Positions 1 through 6,615 are shown, counted from the stretch's first letter. The stretch is DNA of 7,158 nt from Flavobacteriales bacterium (GCA_947458985.1 CANHBA010000113.1:1-7158), one strand, 5' to 3'. The notes: generated from the letters alone by a model not told the origin. A program made the numbers and translations.

Positions 1-1071
1 GAGGTAGCGCTGGTTTAAATCTTTGCGATAGGTTTCAGTATCTTGATACGGTTTTTGAATGTGGCGACCTGTTGGTGTGTAGTAGCGCGCAATGGTGAGG
101 CGCATTTCCGAACCATCGGACAGTGGCATCGGACGTTGCACCAAGCCTTTGCCGTAAGTGCGGCGACCAACAATTAGGCCGCGGTCCCAGTCTTGAATAG
201 CGCCTGATAAAATTTCACTGGCACTGGCGCTATACTCGTCTGTGAGTATAACGAGCTGACCATCTTCAAAAAGTCCTTTCTTGCCTGCTTTGAGGTCGTA
301 ACGCGGTTGGGCGCGGCCTTCTGAGTAGACAACGAGTTTATCGCCAGACAAGAATTCGTCGCCGAGCTTGTGTGCGGCATCTAGCAAACCACCACCGTTG
401 CCTTGCAAATCAAAAATCAGGCTTTTCATGCCTTGGTCTTTGAGGCTGAGCAAAGCGCTCTGCACTTCTTGAACGGTTGTTTTGGAGAAACTATTGAGCT
501 TGATATAGCCAATTTCTTTGTCGATCATGTAGGCGGCGTCTACTGAAAACACCGGAATTTTGTCTCGGGTAATATTGAAGTCTAGTAATTTACCTTTTCG
601 GTTGACCGTTACTTTCACTTTGGTACCGAGGTCTCCCATGAGTTTTTGACGCACTTGATCGTTTTTGATGCCCATGCCAGCTACGTTTTGGCCATCGACC
701 TGCACAATTTGATCACCTGGTAAAATGCCTAATTTCTCAGAGGGCCCGCCCGGAATGGTTGCTACCACGCTAATGGTGTCTTTCATGAGTTGGAAACGCA
801 CACCGATACCTACAAAACTTCCGTTGATTTGCATTTGGGCGTCGTCGAGGTCTTCTTTTGGAATATAGGTTGAGTGAGGATCAAGCTCTTCTAAAAGTGC
901 TACAATTGCAGCTTCTGAAAGTTTGTCGGCATTGGGCGCATCTACATAAAAGCGCTCTACGTTGTAGAGTACTTCAGTCATTTTTCTCGCAGCAGCGGCG
1001 GCGGCATCTGGTTGTTGGGCAAAAACGAGGGCGCTCATGGCGCAGCTCAAACTTAAAAATAGTAGGCGCAT
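1..1071 (-). CDS. S41-family C-terminal processing protease, exported (3' end outside window)
   Basis: A serine protease of the Ctp/Prc (tail-specific, MEROPS S41) family, which cuts proteins near their C-termini in the periplasm. The 357 visible residues begin with a signal peptide (hydrophobic residues 3-18, likely cut after VFA before QQ). A PDZ domain follows at about 80-172, then the protease core. The core shows DLQGNGGGLL at 221-230 (more often DLR in this family), SASASEI from 281 and YGKGLVQ from 306. Matching the Ser-Lys spacing of E. coli Prc puts the nucleophile at Ser283, the general base at Lys308, and a supporting Gln at 312. The ATG at 1071 is chosen because an in-frame TGA lies 13 codons upstream and the signal peptide starts there. 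The frame stays open to base 1, so the C-terminus is missing; phylum relatives are usually about 530-550 residues. The gene is divergent from the DUF2459 gene. Family is confident; the substrate is unknown. Confidence 0.95.
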   Translation of the reverse strand, partial: MRLLFLSLSCAMSALVFAQQPDAAAAAARKMTEVLYNVERFYVDAPNADKLSEAAIVALLEELDPHSTYIPKEDLDDAQMQINGSFVGIGVRFQLMKDTISVVATIPGGPSEKLGILPGDQIVQVDGQNVAGMGIKNDQVRQKLMGDLGTKVKVTVNRKGKLLDFNITRDKIPVFSVDAAYMIDKEIGYIKLNSFSKTTVQEVQSALLSLKDQGMKSLIFDLQGNGGGLLDAAHKLGDEFLSGDKLVVYSEGRAQPRYDLKAGKKGLFEDGQLVILTDEYSASASEILSGAIQDWDRGLIVGRRTYGKGLVQRPMPLSDGSEMRLTIARYYTPTGRHIQKPYQDTETYRKDLNQRYL

Positions 1072-1091
1072 GTCAGTATAATTACGTATTA

Positions 1092-1099
1092 CAAAAATA
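1092..1099 (-). promoter_or_regulatory. -7 box of the S41 protease promoter
   Basis: On the minus strand these bases read TATTTTTG, matching the Bacteroidota -7 consensus TAnnTTTG. The box ends 20 bases before the protease ATG, implying a leader of roughly 15 bases. No TTG sits at the usual spacing upstream; the nearest (complement of 1113-1115) is only 13 bases away, so the -33 element is weak or absent. The call rests on consensus match and position. Confidence 0.5.
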
Positions 1100-1109
1100 A
1101 ACACTCAGC

Positions 1110-1138
1110 TTGCAAATTGCTCAGAAAGTTTAACTTTG
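1110..1138 (+). promoter_or_regulatory. Promoter of the DUF2459/hydrolase operon (TTG-N18-TAACTTTG)
   Basis: TTG at 1110-1112 and TAACTTTG at 1131-1138 are separated by 18 bases, fitting the Bacteroidota TTG/TAnnTTTG promoter pattern. The box ends 10 bases before the ATG at 1149, so a transcript from here would have an extremely short leader. The region is shared with the divergent protease promoter; the imperfect palindrome GCAAaTTGC (1112-1120) lies almost midway between the two -7 boxes. Confidence 0.6.
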
Positions 1139-1148
1139 TTATTCACAT

Positions 1149-1889
1149 ATGAAAGAAAAAAAACGCAAGTTACACTGGTATCAAACAAGAAAAGTTCGCA
1201 ACGCGCTCAAACGCTTGCGAAAATTTGCTGGTTATTTCTTTACCATCTTAGGTTCTGCCATTTTACTTTATGTCCTGAGCACGTTCATTTTATCAAGGAT
1301 TACCGTAAAAGGCCGCAACAATGCTGGGGCAAATATCCAAATTTTCCTCATGAAATCAGGTGTGCACACCGACTTCATTTTGCCGGTTCGTAACTCCATC
1401 AAAGATTGGCGCCAAGAATTCCCCTTGGCCAACACCGGCTTCAAAGACAGCAGCAGCAAACTTGTTTCTATCGGCTGGGGCGACAAAACCTTTTACATGA
1501 ACACGCCCACTTGGGCCGACCTCAGTCTCAAAACCGCACTTACGGTTCCGTTTGGCCTTGGCCCTTCTGCCATTCACGCCACCTACTACCAACAACTCCT
1601 TGACGACCGCCCTATTATTCGCCTTCACGTCACCGAAAAGCAATACCGTAAACTTGTCCGCTACATCGAACAAACACTTGAGCGCAACGCTAAGGGACAA
1701 ACCAAATACATCAAAGCCACCAAGAAAGGCGTGGTTACGGGCAACGATGCCTATTACGCTGCAAAAGGCAGGTATAGCATCTTTTTTACATGCAACTCTT
1801 GGGTAAATTCCGGTCTCAAATCTTGCCAACAAAAGGCTTGCTACTGGACCGCTTTTGCAGGAGGTATTTTTTATCAGTACGGCAAATAA
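1149..1889 (+). CDS. DUF2459 / TIGR02117-family membrane-anchored protein
   Basis: A 246-residue protein that I assign to the DUF2459 (TIGR02117) family, best known as a conserved hypothetical seen near urease genes in some bacteria. No urease genes are visible here. The N-terminus (residues 1-26) is strongly basic, followed by one hydrophobic segment at about 27-49, suggesting a signal anchor with the rest in the periplasm. Family-like motifs are GVHTDFILPV (71-80), GWGDKTFYMNTPTWADL (109-125), GPSAIHA (138-144), TCNSWV (214-219) and a C-terminal GGIFYQYG. A conserved-looking His73 and Cys215, in that order, would suit a permuted NlpC/P60-like cysteine hydrolase fold, but that is inference and no activity is established. 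The ATG at 1149 is the only reasonable start, since the next Met (68) lies after the anchor. No Shine-Dalgarno is present. The next gene starts 3 bases after the stop, so the two are almost certainly cotranscribed. Confidence 0.88.
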   Translation: MKEKKRKLHWYQTRKVRNALKRLRKFAGYFFTILGSAILLYVLSTFILSRITVKGRNNAGANIQIFLMKSGVHTDFILPVRNSIKDWRQEFPLANTGFKDSSSKLVSIGWGDKTFYMNTPTWADLSLKTALTVPFGLGPSAIHATYYQQLLDDRPIIRLHVTEKQYRKLVRYIEQTLERNAKGQTKYIKATKKGVVTGNDAYYAAKGRYSIFFTCNSWVNSGLKSCQQKACYWTAFAGGIFYQYGK

Positions 1890-1892
1890 CAC

Positions 1893-2714
1893 ATGGCAAA
1901 AAGAGCCATTCTCCTATTCATTTTTTCCATGCTACATTCAGTTGCAATGAGTCAGGATCTACTTGTATTTATCAACGGTTACCGCGGCCCAAAATACGAC
2001 CACGAACGCCCAGACAACCAACTGCAGCTCAAAGACCCTACAGGCTATTGGTACAAACTAGACGACAGCATTCAAAAGCGCTTCACCAACACCAGCTCCG
2101 TTTATTTTGATGCGCATCATCCCATCACCACCTCTACGCACCGCGTACTTCGCAAAGCTGTTCGCTCCTATTTGTGCTCGCGTTTTTGCTGGTTTCGAAA
2201 AGACAGCCGTTGGGTCCTCAACAAAGAAATAAATGAAACTGGCTTTGAAGAACGCGTCGCCAACGGCAGACTCGCCGGCCAAGCGCTGCGCAACTACATC
2301 CAGGAACACGACGTCAAAAAAATACATTTTGTCTGTCACAGCATGGGCTATGCCTATATGTTGGGCATAATGGACGTACTTCGCGCAGACGCTACCTTCG
2401 GAAAAGCACTTATTTTATCGCCTGAAGCAGCCAATACCCAAGGAAGAGATTGGTCGGTCTTTGAAGAAGTTTGGCAATATGGCGCGCGCGCCGATGAAAA
2501 AGCAGCGGATCCTATCTTTCTGCAGGACGGCATTGCGCCCCAATTTGCAGTTTTAGGAATTGAGCAACTTCCCATGTCTACCAAAGGTGGTAGAATATAC
2601 ATCCCGGACTCCTACCCCAAGCGCAAACTCGGCTTCATCAAAAGCCATCACTTGGCTTATTACGATTGGTTTTATTGGATCAAGCCCGAAGACCCCGGAT
2701 ATTTCAAGCAATAG
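1893..2714 (+). CDS. Predicted secreted alpha/beta hydrolase (lipase/esterase-like)
   Basis: A 273-residue protein with an N-terminal signal peptide (hydrophobic residues 5-18, likely cut after AMS before QD). The mature protein opens with a beta strand and oxyanion-type loop, LLVFINGYRGP (23-33). It carries a nucleophile-elbow motif HFVCHSMGYAY (145-155), placing the putative catalytic serine at Ser150. A C-terminal His in SHHLAYYDW (251-259), probably His252 or His253, and an acid such as Asp212 in QDGIAPQ could complete a triad; that assignment is inference. The elbow is C-H-S-M-G rather than the usual G-x-S-x-G. Cys95 and Cys99 are close together and could form a disulphide in the periplasm. 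The gene starts 3 bases after the DUF2459 stop, so it is the second member of that operon. I recognise the fold class but no named family; the substrate (lipid, ester or peptidoglycan-linked) cannot be read from the sequence. Confidence 0.85.
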   Translation: MAKRAILLFIFSMLHSVAMSQDLLVFINGYRGPKYDHERPDNQLQLKDPTGYWYKLDDSIQKRFTNTSSVYFDAHHPITTSTHRVLRKAVRSYLCSRFCWFRKDSRWVLNKEINETGFEERVANGRLAGQALRNYIQEHDVKKIHFVCHSMGYAYMLGIMDVLRADATFGKALILSPEAANTQGRDWSVFEEVWQYGARADEKAADPIFLQDGIAPQFAVLGIEQLPMSTKGGRIYIPDSYPKRKLGFIKSHHLAYYDWFYWIKPEDPGYFKQ

Positions 2715-2737
2715 CATTCTCATCTTCACATTATTTC

Positions 2738-2745
2738 TAACTTTG
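2738..2745 (+). promoter_or_regulatory. -7 box upstream of murB
   Basis: TAACTTTG matches TAnnTTTG exactly and is identical to the box before the gene at 1149. It ends 8 bases before the murB ATG, so transcripts from here would be nearly leaderless. No TTG is found at 17-23 bases upstream, so murB may also be reached by readthrough from the hydrolase operon, which ends only 39 bases earlier. Confidence 0.45.
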
Positions 2746-2753
2746 AGCTAGAA

Positions 2754-3779
2754 ATGCAGCACAACTTTAGCCTACAGCCCTTCAATACCTTTGGAATCGA
2801 TGTCAAAGCCAAACACTTTGCCCGTTTCTCCAACACCATTGAATTACAAAATCAGCTGAATACTTTTCCTCAAGAAGAATTACTGATTCTGGGTGGTGGC
2901 AGCAACATGCTCTTCACCCAAGACTTCAATGGCCTTGTTTTGCGCAACGAAATCAAAGGAATCGAACTGCTTGAGCAAAACGACGACCAAGTTTTGATTA
3001 AGGCGGGCGCCGGAGAAAACTGGCACGCTTTTGTGCAGCATTGCATTGCTCAAAACTGGGCGGGTTTAGAAAACCTTTCGCTCATCCCTGGCTCTGTTGG
3101 CGCAAGCCCCATGCAAAACATCGGCGCTTACGGCGTTGAAATCAAAGATGTTTTTCACGAACTCAGTGCGTACCATATTGACTCCGGCGAAACACACACT
3201 TTCAATAAAGAACAATGCCAATTTGGCTACCGCGAAAGCGTTTTCAAAAGGGCGCTCAAAAACCAATACATCATTCTAGATGTCACTTTTGCATTGACAA
3301 AAAATCCTGAACTTCGAACAAGTTATGGCGCCATTCAGCAAGAACTCTCGGCAAAAGGAATCAGTAACCCTAGTATCCGCGACATCTCTGAAGCAGTAAT
3401 AGCCATCAGACAATCCAAATTACCCGACCCAAAAGATTTAGGAAATGCGGGTAGTTTTTTCAAAAACCCCGTCATCAGTCTAGAAACTTTTGCACCCATC
3501 CAAGCTAAATATCCCGATGTGTCGCATTACGTTGTTTCTGACAAAGAAGTCAAACTTGCTGCCGGGTGGCTCATCGAAAAAGCCGGGCTCAAAGGTTACC
3601 GCGAAGGCACTTGTGGCGTACACACCAAACAAGCATTGGTGTTGGTCAATTATGGCGGCAGTCATGGCCAACAAATTTTAGATTTATCAACCCATATCAT
3701 TCAAACGATTCAATCGCAATTTGGCGTGACGCTCGAACGCGAAGTCAATATCATACCCACTCATGAAAGTATCTTATAA
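2754..3779 (+). CDS. murB: UDP-N-acetylmuramate dehydrogenase (MurB)
   Basis: A cytoplasmic FAD enzyme that uses NADPH to reduce UDP-GlcNAc-enolpyruvate to UDP-MurNAc, the second committed step of peptidoglycan precursor synthesis. At 341 residues it matches the E. coli-like type I form (342). Visible landmarks are the N-terminal NTFGIDVKA (11-19), the FAD-binding LILGGGSNMLF (44-54), the flavin-contacting PGSVGASPMQNIGAYGVEI (112-130), FGYRESVFK (157-165), NAGSFFKNP (231-239) and LEREVNIIP (327-335). By comparison with E. coli Arg159/Ser229/Glu325, the catalytic residues should be Arg160, Ser234 (proton donor) and Glu330. The start is supported by the standard family N-terminus beginning about 10 residues before NTFGI. 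No Shine-Dalgarno is seen. The 3' end overlaps pheT by 17 bases in another frame, implying cotranscription. All key residues are present, so it should be active. Confidence 0.97.
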   Translation: MQHNFSLQPFNTFGIDVKAKHFARFSNTIELQNQLNTFPQEELLILGGGSNMLFTQDFNGLVLRNEIKGIELLEQNDDQVLIKAGAGENWHAFVQHCIAQNWAGLENLSLIPGSVGASPMQNIGAYGVEIKDVFHELSAYHIDSGETHTFNKEQCQFGYRESVFKRALKNQYIILDVTFALTKNPELRTSYGAIQQELSAKGISNPSIRDISEAVIAIRQSKLPDPKDLGNAGSFFKNPVISLETFAPIQAKYPDVSHYVVSDKEVKLAAGWLIEKAGLKGYREGTCGVHTKQALVLVNYGGSHGQQILDLSTHIIQTIQSQFGVTLEREVNIIPTHESIL

Positions 3780-6192
3780 CTGGCTACAAACCTACCTCGA
3801 TTTCCCCTATACAGCTGAAGAACTCAGCGAAATCCTGACCCAAACAGGCTTAGAAGTGGAAAGCCTCGAAAAATTTGAAGAAATTCAAGGAGGCCTGAAC
3901 GGCGTAGTCATTGGTGAAGTACTTACTTGTGAACAACACCCCGATGCCGATAAACTCAAAGTAACCACAGTAAATGTTGGTGCAGAAACACCTCTTCAAA
4001 TTGTATGTGGCGCGCCAAATGTTGCTGCGGGTCAAAAAGTAATTGTAGCAACAGTTGGTTGCACGCTTTATCCGCAACCCGACCAAGCCTTTGAAATCAA
4101 AAAAGCCAAAATTCGAGGGGTGGCTTCCGAAGGAATGCTCTGTGCAGAAGATGAACTCGGCCTTGGCCAAAGCCACGACGGGATATTAGTGTTGCCGCAA
4201 GATACTCCGGTTGGAATGAATGCCGCCGCTTACTTTAATTTAGAAAAAGATGTGCAGTTAGAAATTGGTCTCACCCCTAACCGCGCCGATGCCATGGGCC
4301 ATATCGGTGTAGCCCGAGACATCAAAGCTTACCACAACCTCAATAACAAACAAGCGCTTGCCATCAAATTTCCAAAAACCGAAGCACTGAACAACACCGA
4401 CCTTCAGCAACTTCCCATTCAGGTAAAAGACACCGAGGCTTGCAAACGCTATTTCGGACTCGCGCTGGACCACGTCAAAGTTGGTCCTTCTCCCAAATGG
4501 TTGCAAAACCGACTCAAAGCGGTGGGTCTCAAGCCGATCAACAATGTGGTAGATATCAGCAACTTTATACAGCGCGAACTCGGTACCCCATTGCATATTT
4601 TCGACGCCCAAAAAACGGGTACTGCCCTTGAAGTGCGCACAGCAAAGGCCAATGAAACTTTTGTAGGTTTAGACAACAATAACTACAAACTTGCGGGCCA
4701 TGAACTCGTCATTGCCAACAAAGAAGGTGTTTTATGCCTTGCCGGTATTCTTGGAGGCCTAGAGAGCGGTGTTTCTGAACAAACCACTCAAATTTTAATT
4801 GAATCAGCACTTTTTGATGCCGTGCGCATTAGAAAAGCAGCACGCCAACACGGTCTGAATACCGACGCTTCTTTTCGTTTTGAACGTGGCGTAGACCCCG
4901 AACTCACCCAAACAGCCCTCTTGCGTTGTGTTGCTTTATTGCAAGAAATGACAGGCGCACAAATCAGTAGCGCTACTTTTGAATACTTAGGTGAAGTGCC
5001 AAAACCTATTGTCCTAAACCTCAGCAAACAAGAAATCACAAAGCTCATTGGAAATGACCTTCCTAACGCACAAATTGAGCAGATTTTAACAGACCTCGAC
5101 TTTCATATCCATTCCTTCACTGCCGAAACCTGGAACCTAAGCGTCCCAACCTACCGTATCGACGTTACGCGCCCCGTAGATGTCATTGAAGAAATCCTGC
5201 GCATTTACGGACTCAATAGTGTTGCGCTTCCACAAAAATGGAATTTCAGCCTAAGCCCGCAGTTAGCTCCTACAAGCGATTTTGAAAAAGAAGCCTGCGC
5301 TGGTTTTTTAGTCGGTAGAGCTTATTTAGAAGTGATGAACAACTCTCTTACCAAAAAACAATACAGCACCCTACTCGATGCTACTTTTGGTGAGGCCATC
5401 AGCATGCTCAATCCGCTGAGCCAAGACCTCGCCAACATGCGCCAAAGTCTTGTTTTTGGTTTACTTGAAAACATTGCCTATAACCAAAATCGCCAACAAC
5501 CCGATCTTCAACTCTTTGAATTTGGGCAAGATTACCAACAACACAGCGAAAAGCGCAAAGAAACCCAGCGTTTGGCACTTGCACTCGTTGGCAAACAAAA
5601 CACAGAAAACTGGAACAACACCAAACCTCAAGAATTCAGCTTCTTTGAGCTGAAAAAAGAAGTTGTGGCTATACTACAGCGTTTTGGCTTGGCCGCTACC
5701 TGCAAAGAAGTTGCGCAAGCTAATGTCTTATTCGAACAGGGCTACGCTATTCAAATCAATGGCAAAACACTTGTTGAACTCGGCAAAATTCATCCACAAA
5801 TCCAACAAGCATTCGACGTCAAGCAAGCTGTCTACTATGCCCAATTCGACTGGAAACTCCTCGTCAAAGAAGCGAACAAACAAAAAATCCGTTTCCAAGA
5901 AGTTCCGAAATCCTTTGCAGTCAGACGCGACCTCTCTTTGCTCGTTGACCAACAAACTACGTATCAAGCACTCGAGTCAAGCGCTAAAAGAGCTGAAACC
6001 AAATTGCTTCAAGATGTTCAATTGTTTGATGTCTATGAAGGCAAGAACCTGCCAAGTGGTAAAAAATCATATGCATTGGCATTTTACTTGCAGGATGGGC
6101 ACCAGACGCTCAGCGAAACGCAGATTGAAAAATCCATGAAACGCATCTTGAACGCATTAGAAAAAGATTGCGAAGCGCAATTAAGAAACTGA
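3763..6192 (+). CDS. pheT: Phenylalanine--tRNA ligase beta subunit
   Basis: The beta chain of the (alpha-beta)2 phenylalanyl-tRNA synthetase, which binds tRNA-Phe and hydrolyses mischarged Tyr-tRNA, while the alpha chain (PheS) carries aminoacylation. At 809 residues it is full length (E. coli 795). Domains in order are the N-terminal MKVSYNWLQTYLDF, an EMAP-II-like tRNA-binding domain (about 40-150), the B3/B4 editing domain (about 226-400, with LAGILGGLESGV and FRFERGVDPE), a B5 domain (about 415-485, with acidic EEILRIYG), a catalytic-core-like domain (about 500-700), and a C-terminal FDX-ACB anticodon-binding domain (about 715-808, starting PKSFAVRRDLSLLVD). The ATG lies inside the end of murB, and the standard family N-terminus supports it. 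pheS is not adjacent. In the editing domain the usual GQPLHAFD loop reads GTPLHIFD (274-281). No plus-strand terminator is visible in the 29 bases before the convergent gene. Confidence 0.98.
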   Translation: MKVSYNWLQTYLDFPYTAEELSEILTQTGLEVESLEKFEEIQGGLNGVVIGEVLTCEQHPDADKLKVTTVNVGAETPLQIVCGAPNVAAGQKVIVATVGCTLYPQPDQAFEIKKAKIRGVASEGMLCAEDELGLGQSHDGILVLPQDTPVGMNAAAYFNLEKDVQLEIGLTPNRADAMGHIGVARDIKAYHNLNNKQALAIKFPKTEALNNTDLQQLPIQVKDTEACKRYFGLALDHVKVGPSPKWLQNRLKAVGLKPINNVVDISNFIQRELGTPLHIFDAQKTGTALEVRTAKANETFVGLDNNNYKLAGHELVIANKEGVLCLAGILGGLESGVSEQTTQILIESALFDAVRIRKAARQHGLNTDASFRFERGVDPELTQTALLRCVALLQEMTGAQISSATFEYLGEVPKPIVLNLSKQEITKLIGNDLPNAQIEQILTDLDFHIHSFTAETWNLSVPTYRIDVTRPVDVIEEILRIYGLNSVALPQKWNFSLSPQLAPTSDFEKEACAGFLVGRAYLEVMNNSLTKKQYSTLLDATFGEAISMLNPLSQDLANMRQSLVFGLLENIAYNQNRQQPDLQLFEFGQDYQQHSEKRKETQRLALALVGKQNTENWNNTKPQEFSFFELKKEVVAILQRFGLAATCKEVAQANVLFEQGYAIQINGKTLVELGKIHPQIQQAFDVKQAVYYAQFDWKLLVKEANKQKIRFQEVPKSFAVRRDLSLLVDQQTTYQALESSAKRAETKLLQDVQLFDVYEGKNLPSGKKSYALAFYLQDGHQTLSETQIEKSMKRILNALEKDCEAQLRN
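6161..6181 (-). terminator. Possible second minus-strand terminator inside the pheT 3' end
   Basis: Read on the minus strand, a 6-bp perfect stem (ATTGCG / CGCAAT, bases 6167-6181) with a 3-base loop is followed after one base by five T (6165-6161). It lies about 40 bases beyond the stop of the minus-strand gene at 6222 and could act as a backup terminator. The stem is short and the bases are also pheT coding sequence, so chance is a serious alternative. Confidence 0.22.
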
Positions 6193-6202
6193 TTAGCGCA
6201 AC

Positions 6203-6248
6203 CAAAAAAATAAAAAAGGAACTAAACTGCGTCGAGGTAGCGGTCTAG
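6203..6248 (-). terminator. Intrinsic terminator of the minus-strand hypothetical gene
   Basis: On the minus strand, CTAGAC (complement of 6243-6248) can pair with GTTTAG (complement of 6222-6227) as a 6-bp stem with one G-U pair, extended after a mismatch by two G-C pairs. It is followed at once by a T-rich tract (complement of 6203-6221) containing runs of six and seven T. The 3' arm contains the TAG stop codon of the gene. The T tract is convincing; the stem is modest. Confidence 0.42.
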
Positions 6249-6590
6249 GTTGGGGTTGTCGGCGAGTTCTTCAGCTCCGATTACCATCAGGTTTTTAGAT
6301 TTAGTGCTGTCTAGCCAAAGGTCAAAATTGGTAATACCCACACGCAAGGTGCCGTTGATGTCAATTTTGTGGACAGGCTTTTGTTGTTTGTCGTAGCGGG
6401 CCTTGATCTCCAAAACTTCCTGACCAAGCTCTTGGTTCTGATTGAAAATCAGCAGACTATCCGTGCTTTCAAAGAAATCGGCGTTTTTATCCGTGACAGA
6501 TAATACCTCTGTAGCCACACTCGCAGCCCAAGATTGAACCTTTGAAGAAAATTTGTTGGAAGCTAATAAAGAGATAGACGCTACTTTCAT
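6222..6590 (-). CDS. Conserved-looking hypothetical protein, 122 aa
   Basis: I do not recognise this protein. It encodes 122 residues with no signal peptide, membrane segment or cysteine, so it is probably cytoplasmic. Alternating hydrophobic strands and helices suggest a small alpha/beta (Rossmann-like) fold: KVASISLLAS (2-11), SLLIFNQN (45-52), KPVHKIDING (71-80) and NLMVIGAEEL (100-109), each followed by a helical stretch. The last strand-loop faintly recalls nucleotide-binding SLOG-type proteins; that is a pattern impression only. Support for a real gene comes from a TAnnTTTG box 17 bases upstream, a T-rich terminator at its end, sense-strand C>G composition like its neighbours, and the absence of any competing gene here. 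It follows speA by 43 bases on the same strand and converges on pheT with 29 bases between stops. It may be cotranscribed with speA as well as having its own promoter. Confidence 0.78.
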   Translation of the reverse strand: MKVASISLLASNKFSSKVQSWAASVATEVLSVTDKNADFFESTDSLLIFNQNQELGQEVLEIKARYDKQQKPVHKIDINGTLRVGITNFDLWLDSTKSKNLMVIGAEELADNPNLDRYLDAV

Positions 6591-6607
6591 TGTGTTATAA
6601 TTGTGCG

Positions 6608-6615
6608 CAAATATA
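6608..6615 (-). promoter_or_regulatory. -7 box of the 122-aa gene
   Basis: On the minus strand these bases read TATATTTG, a perfect TAnnTTTG match, ending 17 bases before the ATG at 6590. It lies in the 43-base gap after speA. No TTG is present at the normal upstream distance, so strength is uncertain. Confidence 0.5.

Noticed and set aside
858..1100. An 80-codon plus-strand open frame opposite the S41 protease start.
   Set aside because: It covers the antisense of a clear signal peptide and N-terminal domain, and its translation is not protein-like.
1356..1892. A 178-codon open frame on the minus strand opposite the DUF2459 gene.
   Set aside because: It lies almost wholly antisense to a gene with recognisable family motifs, its translation shows no domain, and it lacks a convincing promoter. 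It is a by-product of codon use in the plus-strand gene.
2715..2753. A terminator between the hydrolase gene and murB.
   Set aside because: The 39 bases contain no stem of useful length followed by T. The short TTATTT stretch is not preceded by a hairpin, so readthrough into murB is possible.
4258..4611. A 117-codon minus-strand open frame within pheT.
   Set aside because: It is antisense to the conserved tRNA-binding and editing domains, with no motif and no promoter box.
5663..6139. A 158-codon plus-strand open frame inside pheT.
   Set aside because: It is a +1/+2 frame shadow of the FDX-ACB and core regions of PheT, whose own frame is intact and fully conserved. Its translation is low-complexity Ser/Lys/Asn-rich.
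6167..6181. Hairpin ATTGCG-AAG-CGCAAT as a terminator for pheT.
   Set aside because: On the plus strand it lies inside the coding region and is followed by TTAAGAAACT with no T run. Only the minus-strand reading has a T tract.
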